Source: Epiperipatus broadwayi (lineage: Eukaryota > Onychophora > Udeonychophora > Euonychophora > Peripatidae). From it: DNA of 64,000 nucleotides. Shown here one piece after another: positions 23,159 through 34,329 of this stretch. The notes beneath the pieces are model-generated. The model worked only from the letters and a program-made list of their open reading frames with translations. It had not been told where the DNA came from and did not search any database. The stretch spans positions 7,439,501 through 7,503,500 of the forward strand of contig JAQFVV010012446.1 of NCBI GenBank assembly GCA_028023455.1, in the 5' to 3' direction. Each line of letters starts with the position of its first letter. Within the stretch, counting starts at the first letter, position 1. The position numbers were made by a program, and so were the translations under genes.

Positions 23159-24714
23159 CAGTGTACCACTGGTGGTACGCGAGTTGCTGGTACATGAAAA
23201 ATAATCAATAATGGCGGACATAAAAAAAAATTAAATCATAAAAATATCATAGAAACGTTTTTTCCTATAATTCATAAAAATTATTTTAATTAATAATATT
23301 GTAAAGTTGTTAATATGTACAGTCAATAACGATCATTAATGTTAATGATAAAATTGAAAGTATGATTAAGAAATTAGATTTTTGGAAACTGTGTATCGAA
23401 AACAATCAACCGGAAGCATTCAAAACTCTACTTGTTTTTTTATTTGAAAATAAGGTTAGTCTGTCTCAAGATATACGAGAAAATATAATAGTACATTTAA
23501 CTGGATTAAAGTTGTCTTTCATGGAATATTTTCCAAAATCCAAAAACACAAATGATAATTGGATTTCAAACCCCTTCTATGCAGAAAATTTAGAAAAAGC
23601 TACATCATTATCAATAAAGGATAAAAAAAAAAATAATAGAATTATCATGGGACAGAACTTTACAAGTAGAATTCAAACAACACAATGTAATTAATTTTTG
23701 ATTAAACATTAAAGAATATGAACAACTTTCTGAGAAGGATCTTAAATTATTATTACCGTTTACTAGTACGGAATTAGTAGGAAGAGCTTTTTCTTTATAT
23801 ATTTTTTTAAAAAATAAGTATCGAAACAGATTGAATGCAGCTGTAGACTTAAGGGTATACCTCGCATCTTTTGAACCAAATTTTAAAAATTTATATTGTT
23901 CGAAACAAGCACAAGAATCTCATTAAATTTATTTTATAAAAATATTTGATTGTGATAAGAAAATATATTAATTGGTTTTTTATAATTTTGTGTTTTTATG
24001 AAAACCATTTATTAGTAAACAAAATATGACAAAATAGTAGATAAATAATGAGTCGGATCAAGGCAAATCAATCTAAATTATTTAATTTGAAAGAATGCAT
24101 CAGAAAAGAATCATACCCAGAAATTAGACTCTCATTAATTCTTGATCATCTATTGTGGATATTTAATCATCAAAATTTTAATCCTATTAACTTTATACAG
24201 AACAATATAAAGAAAACAAGAACAAGAGATGGCCTATGATAATCCCTGACGTTACTTTTACCATGACTTGGGACATGCTGGATTTATCCTCTCCATAGTC
24301 CAACCAATAGCAAGATGCTCCGAAAAAGAGAAAACAGACTCAAATTCGGGAAAACCAAATGAAGGAATGAGAAAACACTTTGAACAAAATATGTACCAAA
24401 TAACCTTTAATGTAATAATGTAATCTTTAATAAATTATTTTGGAAAAAATATGAAACTTTGAACAAACACATACATATAAATATGTTACAGTGAGTTTAT
24501 AATCCGGTGTGACGTTTAGGCGTGTTTCAATGTAATTTGTCTCATTATGTGATGTGAATACATACATGGTCACCCAATAATATTTATAATGCAAATAAAA
24601 TAACACACTCGCAATAACAAATTTTATGAAATACAATCATTTTTATGAAGTGTTACAATTTAGCGTGATGTACTACCAAGTGGTATGCGAGCCAAAAAAG
24701 GTTGGGAAACGCTG
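23159..24714 (+). mobile_element. hAT-superfamily DNA transposon with perfect 8-bp target-site duplication
   Basis: ATCTAGAG occurs immediately on both sides (23151-23158 and 24715-24722), the 8-bp duplication expected of hAT elements. The right end on the minus strand begins CAGCGTTTCCCAACCTTTTT, a typical hAT terminus. The left end begins CAGTG and then joins the TACCACTGGTGGTACGCGAG block directly, so about 20 bp of its terminus are deleted. At 1556 bp it carries only the C-terminal part of a transposase (23362-23926). The rest (23930-24660) holds an unrecognised 63-codon frame at 24048 and no clear gene. A non-autonomous, internally deleted copy. Confidence 0.85.
23362..23926 (+). pseudogene. 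hAT transposase C-terminal remnant (ZBED5/SCAND3/FAM200-like), frameshifted
   Basis: The first 110-codon frame reads MIKKLDFWKLCIENNQPEAF and later FMEYFPKSKNTNDNWISNPF, the usual segment preceding the dimerisation domain in SCAND3/ZBED5-type hAT transposases. After the A9 run at about 23625-23640 the homologous reading moves to another frame, from 23651. It then meets a TGA where family members have Trp (23699), and continues YEQLSEKDLKLLLPF, FLKNKYRNRLNAAVDLRVYL and SKQAQESH up to the stop at 23926. The last part is the hATC dimerisation domain (KNKYRNRL is its hallmark). The N-terminal BED zinc finger and most of the catalytic core are absent. Inactive: one frameshift and one nonsense change. 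Confidence 0.85.
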
Positions 24715-24722
24715 ATCTAGAG

Positions 24723-27700
24723 AGAAAAAATCATAAACTTTTTTTTTTTCAATTTTAAAATCTGAAGCAAATCTATTTGATAAAAATATGTTACATCTTG
24801 ATTTCAAAATTTATCCAAACAAACAAACACACAAACAAAGAGTTTCTAATTTAAATAAAGGCATTAAAAACAGAAAATAAAGTTACCAACTTTTTTAATC
24901 TTTGATATAATACAATAGATTCAATATTCAAATGCTATTAAATCATTTATAACTTTACTTTGACATTTGCAGTCAATCAGGAGGCATATACAGGTTGTAA
25001 TGTGAACTAGAAAATCAAATTTTAAAAAAATAAATAAATTCTAATTTATTTTTATTTACTATTATATAGCAACTAGATGAATCAATAGATTTTTGAGTAC
25101 ATCAGGTCTGATAACACAATGCACTTTATAAAGTAATATAGTGAACAATTTAATGAAGAAAGTTACGGCTGTGCAGTGTAGTAAGAATTTATATACTAAA
25201 AGTGTATATTCACTTCTATATGCGTGTATTAACAACACATTATAACAGGTTTCACTACTAACCATAAATTTTGGCACCTGCAACATGATTTAAATCAAAT
25301 GGCTTTTTAAAAAAAATTATGAATGATAATCTTTTCAGAAGTTATGGAAAAGATCTGATGGATAGTCCCTGTATTTCACCCAAATTACAATTTTCATCAA
25401 TAATGCTTTTATATCTTGCTAAAATCAATATATTTGTTTTTCCACACTGAACTGACTAATTCAATTTAAACATTTAACCGACTAATTTTTATATTAATAG
25501 AAAATTGATCAAGACATTTAAATATTTAATTAATTTTTCTAAAACCCTTGAACAATTTCTTCCAAGTTGATATTATTTTAATAAGCATGTTATGTAATTC
25601 ATAGCTGAACTACTCAAATTTTCTCATCTATAAATTTCTTTAAATAGTGAAAATAGTTTCTAAAATGCTTTAAATAGTTCTACTTTCAGCTCAAAAGCTT
25701 TTATATGTCTATACATAATGTTAATGCTTTTTTTTTTCCACATCATTTGCAATGACATGTAGTAACTCAATTAATTTTTCTGTTAAATTAGATGTTTACT
25801 TAAAAGCTAATTAATAGAACTATTGCTGATATCCTATAAATGCCACTTTCAATTGTTACATATGGGAAATGTTAAAATAAATAAAGACAAAGATTTAATA
25901 CAATTAAATTAAAAATCCAATAAAATCAAATTTAAAATGGGCAGACATTACAATAATGATTAATGAATTTTGACATGATATTATCGTCAGTCATATGCTA
26001 AAGGAATATCCAGCACATCTTATTGGACTGTTTTTACAGAGCACTTTTTCTAAATCTCACAGTTACCTACATTCTTATGGTCATATATCACCCCCCACCC
26101 CCCCCAACTTCTCTTCATTAATTTCTACAGTGCCAACATATCTTAATTTCTACATTTTTATATTAATATGATAATTCATTTATTAATTTAACCTGATTAA
26201 ATTTTATCAGGATTTAAATTATCACAATTTAAGGTAGATTATTTTAATATTTAATTTTAATACATGCATATTATCTTGTTATATATTATTATACAGGTAT
26301 AAATGTGAGAATATTTTTGTAAATAAATAAAGATTTAATTTTATGCCCAAATTTAAAAATATATGATTGGGTTGATAGAATATATTTTAGATTTGAGTTA
26401 ATAAAAGTTTTAATGATAAATCTATTCATAATATTATAAATTTGATTTTTGAAACTTCTGGAGAAAAACTATTATGAAGAAAACTAATAAAATTTAGACG
26501 TTACGCATGTCATATAAGCTTGTGGCAGCTGATCTGTTGAAATTGTTTTAAATTGTGTGAAAACTATACGCATGACATCAACAGAAATCCTGGCATTCAT
26601 TGCTGCTTAATTCTGTCTTTAAGATGGTGTATCACAATTTGAAATCAGATAAATTTGATTTTTTTATTAATATTTTTATTAATAGGTGCATTTAATTTTT
26701 TTCTTTTCTGGTCAGTTTACTAGATTATCCGAAAACGACAAATGCAGAAAATCTTTATTGGCCAAATTAATTAGTAAAATGGATTAAAAATATACTGATG
26801 ATTTGCATTTCAAGTCCTTCAATGCGATAAAAACGTAATCTTGAAATATTGGTCGTAAATATTCAATTTTACTTAATTATTGGAATATTTTTAATTTTTT
26901 TAAAAATTATTTGATAAAGGTTATAATTTATTAATGTGTTTGCATTTGTATTGGTATGGCTGTGTAGTATATAAATTAAATAATATTAAATAATTTATGC
27001 TCTTTATTATCCAGTATATAAATTTGTATTCAAACATAACAAAAGTGATGTATGTACAATGTAATTTTGCGTCTCTGACCCAAGTTTGAGGCAATCTTAT
27101 TTTATAGACATAATGATTCTCAAAAGGTTTAATAATTTATTAATGTGTTTATATTTGTATTAGTTTATTAGTGTTTGCACTTGCATGTTTGTATTTGTAT
27201 AATAAATGATTTACATACACAGAGCAGTGCAATGTAAATTTTAAGACTGATTGTCAGATGTACAGAAAGGGTTGCAGGTGATAAAGCAATCATAACTTTC
27301 TGAGCATACCATCATGTGAAAATATAAACACTTAAAACCAATAAAGATTTTAAATGGTGTGGGTATAGTGATAGCCACAATGGTTATGTATATACCACAT
27401 GGAATTGTGTGCAGGCAAAGAATCAAATTCTGATTCTACCTATGCCTTGATACTCATGCTGTGGAGTCAGTAGTTTTGCCATATCTTGCATCACATTATT
27501 TTCAAGCCTATAGCTAGCAAATGAGTTATATGCAAATAAATTATATCTCTGTGGGACAATAAATATAACAAGTTAGCATCACTGGTGTGCATAAAGAATA
27601 TAAACATCATTGCTGTACACAAATCATATAAAATGAAAAGATAAAACTCATCTTATCATTGATACAGACAGTAGCCAACAATTTCTAGTTTTAGATAGTC

Positions 27701-30700
27701 AAGAAGCCAATTGTTATAATGACAAATTCATACCTTTTGGAAATGATTTGTTTTGTATCTTTTATTAGGATGAATCTTTTTGTTATAGACACCTGTGAGA
27801 CTTGTTAACTTTTGGGATACAAAATAAAAATGAAGAATTCTTATGTGAATAGTTTTGGAGATTCTGAAGTTATGGATTATCTCAGGTACGAAGTATTATA
27901 TATGGTTTGAAAGATAATTTTGTGAGGAATACAAAGAAATTATCAATGAAGATATAATTTAAACTTAATTAATGATAAATTACAAATTATGAACAAACAA
28001 TAAAGTAATAATTATTTTGGATGTTGAAATTTTTTTCCCCCTTATTTTTTCGATGGTAATCACTATTTATCTTAGCCTTATTGTTTTCCTTAGTTTTTCT
28101 AGTTTCTATCAATGTAAAGTTTTTTGCTCTAACATTATTAAAACTGAAGTTATTGTGAAAATTGTGTCTCAAATCAGTTTTTTTAAAAATTCAATATGGC
28201 ACCAAGACAATTAACTAGTAAGAATAGAATCTAAAAAACGTAAGTAAATAAATTAATCTAGCAGATGCAAATTACAGAAATTCATTAATCAAATAAAGAT
28301 GACAATCAAAAGAGAATTATTGACAATGTCTTTTATTCCTACATTTTCTTCCAAAAGACAATTAATAAACTTAAAAACTTTTATAAACAAATAAATGAAC
28401 GCATAGTTTTTATAATTTTTTTTTGTTAAAAGTTCTAAAAATATAGCTAAAACTTTGAGGAAGAAGTAATAGTAGATACAGAGACTAGTAAAATTATTGT
28501 TACTGGCAAAATTGGAAAAAAACAAATTTTGTAGATGCTTTCCAAAGCAAATGATTTACAATCAAAATAAATTAATTTAAAGATGTTAAGATACTAAAAA
28601 AAAAAAATAATAATTAAAAAATGTGTACAGTCTGAAGGGAGATTTAAAAGACAAAAGTTTTTGAAAGGCAGCCCGAAATAGTCAATTACTTAAAAAGTAT
28701 TTTATGAAAGTATAAAATAAAAAACAGAAAAAAATAAATTAAGAGGAAATGCGTACAACATTGAACAAATTGCAAAGCACACTGAATGATTAAGCCTGAA
28801 AAAAGGTAAAGCAAAGAGGATTTAAATTAAGCCATACTTATACAACAAAATAAATAAGCTATAAAAGGTAAGTCTAAAAACAACATGTTATAAATAAGAT
28901 CACTGGGCCAGAATATATTCAGTCAGAAATAAAAATACATCTTATAGAAAGATGATAAAAAAGAGATGGCAGTACACACACAAAAATAATTACTCCTCAT
29001 CAAACACAAACAAGAAAAATGATATAAATAAAACAAACAAACGAGAAAAAAAATGCAAATAATTGTCAGGATAATAAATGAACCTGGGCATCTTCCAAAA
29101 TAATAAAATATAATTATAAAGAAGAATAGTTTTTCTATTCAATTAAAAATAAAGCAAACTTATGATGCAGTGATTGGTTCAAGAACATCAGTAGGTTTAC
29201 TCAATGGAAAAATTTCAACCAATCAGAATTCAGATAAAATAAGTAAAACAAATCTGTTGCAAATATATTTTAAAGATAAAACTAAAATAAATATTTACAA
29301 AAAAAATAATAAAGAAATTAGTGTAAAGCTGAAAGAGAATCCATGACTAAATAAAAAAGAAAAAAAAAGAATTACTGTACAATATATTAGACTGTATTCC
29401 ATGCCCTAATGTATTGTAGAATGGCAAATTATGGAGTTAAGTGTTTTCAGATTGCATCCAGCTCTCTTAATTCTGAGAAACATACATATGAAGCCCCAAG
29501 TAATAAAGTGGCTTGATAATTATTATAATTTTTTTTACTGCATTAAGGTATAAAGTAGAATTCACAGGCGACAAGAATACAACTGAACATGAACCCCCAA
29601 AAAATCATGAACAAGATGAATAAAATTTATATATAGTATATCAACTATCTTCATGGTATATTAACTCAAACTCAGAAAGATACAAAAAAACAACAACTTT
29701 AAATTAGATTTAAAATGTCAGATGAAAGAAAATGCGTTTAAGTGCAATTCTCTTTAATCTATATTCCAAAGCTATCTATATAAACTAAAGAAATTAACAG
29801 AATGGACACTATATGGCCCTGGAATAAAATTAAGACAACAGTGAAAGAAGTGTTGGGTGTCAACATTAACGTTTTGGAAACAGACATGCTTTGTATTAAC
29901 CAGGGTACTCAGACATTTTTAGATAGGATATAAAAAATTAATAAATTTGCCTTGGGTAGGGAATGCTGCACTACAAACAAATGATGCGATTAAAGGAGGA
30001 AAAGGGTGGATTCCTTTTTAAATAATTTTTTTTTTTAATGTTTGATAATATATGAATGAAAACAAATTAGTAAATAAAAGTTTAATAGGATTATGTGGAG
30101 AAAAGAGCAACCATGTTGGGTATGAAGGTTTTACATTATGCAAAGTTAATAGATAAATCATACATTTCCACATATATATAAATAGAATAAATGTGTAGTA
30201 AATATATTAAAGATATGGAATTATGAGACATGGGAAAAACTAATGGATAAGAAAATAAAATAAAAAAATAATTTTGAGTTATATGAGAATAAAAATTATA
30301 TAAAACATTAAAGGATGCATGATAATAATAATGGGAGTTTATGGTTATTTACTTCAAAGACAAGAAGTTTTTGAAAAAAAAAAAAGAAATAAGGATTTGG
30401 ACTTTAGCAGAAAGAATTCTTCACTTATTTTTGGAATGAAGAATATTAAAAAGGATTAGGATAAAATGTATGGAGGGTGAGAGATATTCAAAGGCAAAAG
30501 TGGTAAAAGAGAAAAAATTTGTGATTTTTTATTTAGGCCTTTATAGCAAAATAAAAAAATATGAAGATAGGATAATGCAATTAACAGAACAGCTTTTATA
30601 AAAATAGGATTAAAAAAAGCATCAGATCTAAAAATAATAATGAGGCAATAAGGAGTAAAAAAAACAGTAAAATTCATTGAGTATATAATGTTTTTGGAGG

Positions 30701-30955
30701 GTTTGCTAAACTTGGCTAATAGGGTTCCTGGGCATATAATCTACGCTGTCTTCATTTAAAAAGTCAATTTACAGCATATCTTTAGCATAGTTACTGAAAG
30801 CATAAATTAAATGTAAGCAGAGAAAGTCATACGATTTTTGTCTATATATGAAAAAGAAATAAGAAGCTAAGCAAAAATAATTCTAATATGGGCAACAGCC
30901 TAAAATTAGATGAGGAAATGATTGTTGAATAGAACAAAATAAAAGATGTAAAATT
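24723..30955. other. Long gene-free A+T-rich stretch
   Basis: No exon, RNA gene or bounded element could be supported in about 6 kb. A C run lies at 26089-26105. The segments at 27260-27480 and 17400-17470 share GAGCATACCATCATGTGA-like text, hinting at a dispersed repeat. From about 28560 to 30700 the plus strand is strikingly A rich and purine rich, with many oligo-A runs. The short reading frames here are low complexity and are not believed. Confidence 0.5.
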
Positions 30956-31010
30956 GCTCATCTAGTTTCTGGCTATCAACTTTCATCAGTGAGAAGATGG
31001 GATTTAATGT
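30956..31010 (-). repeat. Family A ribozyme-region fragment
   Basis: On the minus strand CTGATGA and GCCAGAAACTAG are present (30956-30995), but GTC is replaced and the stem I 3' side is absent. Only the ribozyme neighbourhood of Family A is left. Confidence 0.65.
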
Positions 31011-31204
31011 ATTATAGTAATCTTTCTTATATTATAAAGCTAGCAATCCTAAAATTAAAAAACTCATTAAGGTTTTGATTTGAAGTCAACTTATTTTTAT
31101 GGTTATATAGACCTGTCACTAGGTTATTTATTTTAATGATGCCAGTTTCCTGCTAATTGTTGGCACATTTCATTATTTGGCTAAAATGGCTTTAGTATAT
31201 GCTT

Positions 31205-31660
31205 TCCAGAGCCATTTAAAGTAAGTCTGAATAATCAATGGATACCAGATAAAAGTGTCATTATATTCACATATCCATAATAGTTTTTGTCCAGTGATTA
31301 AATATAATAGTATGGAGTATATTAAACATAAAGACATGGTTTTTTTTTATGTTGGCACATACCATCCTGACTATGTAAAATCCATGCCTTTAAAATATAT
31401 AATTAATGGCCTACTGTCATTCAGCTTTGATTTAAACCCATAAAGATTTTTAAATTTAAAGCTATTAATATAAATAGCATTAGAGAAGTGGCTGTTGGAT
31501 CTCTACGTACATTCAATGTAAACTCTTTACCAATGAAGGCAAGTCAGAAACTAGTTTGGAATTGTAGATAATATCAGTAGATTTTTTACAATAGATGGCG
31601 CTGAGGGAAATAAAATTAAAAGCTTCTGAAAGAATATGCTAAATGGAACAGAGTCATGCG
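31205..31660. repeat. Diverged Family A copy
   Basis: The left arm has AATCAATGGATACCAGATAA on the plus strand (Family A minus-arm text). The right arm has ATGAAGGCAAGTCAGAAACTAGTTTGG at about 31533-31559 and ends with GAGTCATGCGATGTTTTATT. The centre differs from other copies. No complete ribozyme core remains. Confidence 0.55.
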
Positions 31661-32109
31661 ATGTTTTATTAGTATGTAAAAGAAAAAAAAGTTAAGCGAA
31701 AACATTTGAACATAGTTGAGTCTAAAATTAGATAAAGAAATGAGTGCTGAATAAGATAATATATATAAATTTATTTATAGAAGTTGAAACATAATTGAAC
31801 TGTGTATATTTAAATGGGGAACTGAAGATTCTAATTTTTTTTTCATATTAAAGGACAAATTAAAGGCAACTCGTAAAATATAAAAGTGGAGGATAAATCT
31901 AAGACAGCATTGCATTAAAAAATAGTCAAATGGCTAATCAATGGAAAAAATAAATATTTAAGAAAAGGAACATGGTCTAAAATAAATAATTTATGATATT
32001 GAATTTTACCTAGTCCCTATACAAGATGTCATAAGTTTCATAAATTCCAATTCTAACGGAGAAAAAAAATGGAACAACATTAGTTTAATAATGAATCACA
32101 ATTAATCCA

Positions 32110-32168
32110 CATGTCTGAAGATTATTCTATTTTCCAACTGTGGACTTCATCAGTATTCAGAGTTCACA
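32110..32168 (-). other. Hammerhead-like fragment of a third repeat type
   Basis: The minus strand reads TCTGAATACTGATGAAGTCC, then CACAGTTGGAAAATAG and CTTCAGACATG. CTGATGA and GAAA are correctly ordered, and TCTGAA can pair with TTCAGA as stem I around a two-base bulge. Stem II would be only CCA/TGG and overlaps the GAAA box, so the fold is marginal. It resembles the hammerhead region of Penelope-like repeats but is single copy here. Confidence 0.35.
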
Positions 32169-32879
32169 TATGTTTTTTTTTCTTTAAATAAAAACATATA
32201 TCAGAAATGAATTATGAAAGTAAAAAAAAAAAAGAGGAGTATGGGAAAAAATTACAAGACTAAATTTAATTTGAATTTTTGGTTAATTATATATTAATTG
32301 GCATTACTAAATGCAATTTAAAACAACTAAAACCTTTAGTACAACAGAAGGATATTTTAAAATGTTCTCATGTGCTAATAATTTTAAACAGACTAATGGT
32401 GAATATCAATGTGTTGTAGTAAAGCTTTCTATTGTTAAAATAGGGGTTTTTATATTTTAAAGATTTACTTATTTAAGGTGGAATAAACTCTTATAAAAAA
32501 GAATGTTTATAAATAATGTTTGAATCAATTATAAATACCATTATATTTTAATAATCACAATTTTAAACAAATTTCATATTTTAATTAAGTATGCAAGATG
32601 AATTTATTTATTTTAACATACACAGAGCTTCACCACACTATACATATTCAAATTTGGAAATAGACATGGAAGAATAATAGGATTTTATTTTATCAAATAA
32701 TAAGAATATGGACCAGGATATAATTTTAATACTGACAGCAATCACAGGTTCTATTAAGAATTGAAAAAGGCATAAATTTAGATATTAATTTAAAAATAAT
32801 TATTCACGATTTCATGACATAAAGAATATAAACTCAACAACAATACTGTGATCATTAAATTTAACAGCAAATTCTTTTT

Positions 32880-33060
32880 TTATTCTCACCATATTTATGC
32901 CACTTAGTACAAGCCTTAGTAATCAATAGATACCAGATAATAGTCTGTCCTACCCAAATCCATGATCAATTTCTAGCTTAGGGCTTTCATCAGTGGAGCT
33001 TTAGATTTTAGAATATTGCACCTGGATTTTTTGGATCTATTGCACTTTTCTTCTAGCAGA
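32880..33060 (-). repeat. Family A subfamily copy with hammerhead core
   Basis: The plus-strand text TATGCCACTTAGTACAAGCC, then AGTAATCAATAGATACCAGA, matches a minus arm of Family A. The ribozyme region is 32959-33000 on the minus strand: CTGATGA, A.A mismatch, stem II AGC/GCT with loop CCTAA, GAAAT, then TGATC instead of TAGTC. Stem II pairing is kept although the loop has changed. A second similar arm start lies at about 33295-33345 without a ribozyme. Confidence 0.65.
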
Positions 33061-33345
33061 CATCGTTTTCTTCTATGTTTTACTATCAAAGTTACTAATC
33101 CAAACTGAAAAACTGTTTTCAATCTAAGACATGTTTGTATAGTTATATAGGTCTAAAACCACTTCAGTATATCTATATGTTATCATATCCTTAGTTTTTT
33201 TTAACAAATAGACACCTTTGCTCCCTGGTTGGAGTTGGTATAAAAGCAAATGAACATCACAAGATACCAACTTACACAATGCTGATAAGCAGCAAATTCT
33301 TTTTTCCTCACCACATTTATACTACCTAGCACAAGCTTTAGTAAC

Positions 33346-34018
33346 CAATCGAAGCGGAGATGCTAGTGCTTATTAGAACCCTATCCAATAATGTTCTATC
33401 CAGAATCCCTAGACTGAACAGTATTGTGCTGGTACCATGTGATGTTTATCTGGTTTTATTATTAATATGCAATTTACAACTGAAATATTATTTTGCTCAT
33501 TACAAATGTAAAGAGAACTCAACAATAGAAAAATCAGCTGAGATTTATTAAGCACAAAGCTATTTAATTATAAATAACTTTAATAATAATAAAAAGCCCT
33601 AAAAATATCAAAATAATTATTTGCTATTCTAACAAATATAAATAATTTTTAAAATTGCACAAGTCCAAACACCTGCATTTTGTTATGTTTGAATTTTTTA
33701 TTATCAGTTAGTTTTGTAAAAATAACAAATAGATTTTTTTTTCTTTAATAACACATTAACAATACATAGACACAAAATCAAATTTCTTTATTGAAACAAA
33801 GTATATTTATTTTAAATAAGTTTTATCTAAAATCAGTACCCCCTAAATAAATAAAAATACTTTATATTGAACAAGTTCTGAAAGTCTTGAAGAATATTGA
33901 AGGAATTATTATAATTTCATGTTGAATAGGTAGGTTATGGGATTATAATGCGTAGTTGTTATAAAAACAGAAATATATATGTTCCATATTAAAAAATAAA
34001 TTTCACTGCACTTTAATA
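33346..34018. other. No gene seen; A+T-rich spacer
   Basis: Nothing recognised beyond a possible Family A tail (ACCATGTGATGTTTATC) at about 33436-33452 and short T runs. Confidence 0.45.
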
Positions 34019-34122
34019 CTTTTTTCCTCCATGTGTCATAGCATCGACCAAGAAGTGAACCCGCTATGCCAGGACAGCTGCTTGTAAGGCGGCCGTGCTG
34101 ACCTCTCGACCACCAACGCTTG
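34019..34122 (-). repeat. tRNA-derived SINE with 9-bp target duplication
   Basis: On the minus strand the head reads GTTGGTGGTCGAGAGGTCAG, with A box TGGTCGAGAGG. The B box region is GGGTTCACTTCTTGG, and the text ends GATGCTATGACACATGGAGG before an oligo-A tail. The A box fits the tRNA-Leu/Ser type (TGGCCGAGTGG). ACTTTAATA flanks the insertion at 34010-34018 and 34123-34131. It is an independent copy of the 41.8-kb SINE. Confidence 0.82.
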
Positions 34123-34151
34123 ACTTTAATATTTTTATAGAGGTACAAATA

Positions 34152-34329
34152 TAGAGAAAACAAAATTTAATAGAAATGTACCTCTAATTATTATTTTAAA
34201 AAAATTATTCTATAGCATAATGAATAAAAAAAATTATGACTAGAGAAAACAAAATTTAATAGAAATGTACCTCTGATTATTATTTTAAAAAAATTATTCT
34301 ATAGCATAATGAATAAAAAAAATTATGAC
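34152..34329. repeat. Direct tandem duplication, 89-bp unit, two copies
   Basis: TAGAGAAAACAAAATTTAAT starts at 34152 and again at 34241. The two units are nearly identical, so the duplication is recent. No coding content. Confidence 0.9.

Noticed and set aside
26795-26810. CTGATGA at this place as another hammerhead
   Set aside because: No GAAA box, stem II or stem I partner follows; a chance match. The same holds for CTGATGA at 18122, 43936 and 57300.
33909-34163. An 84-codon minus-strand protein
   Set aside because: The frame runs through the tRNA-derived SINE at 34019-34122; its varied composition comes from the SINE.
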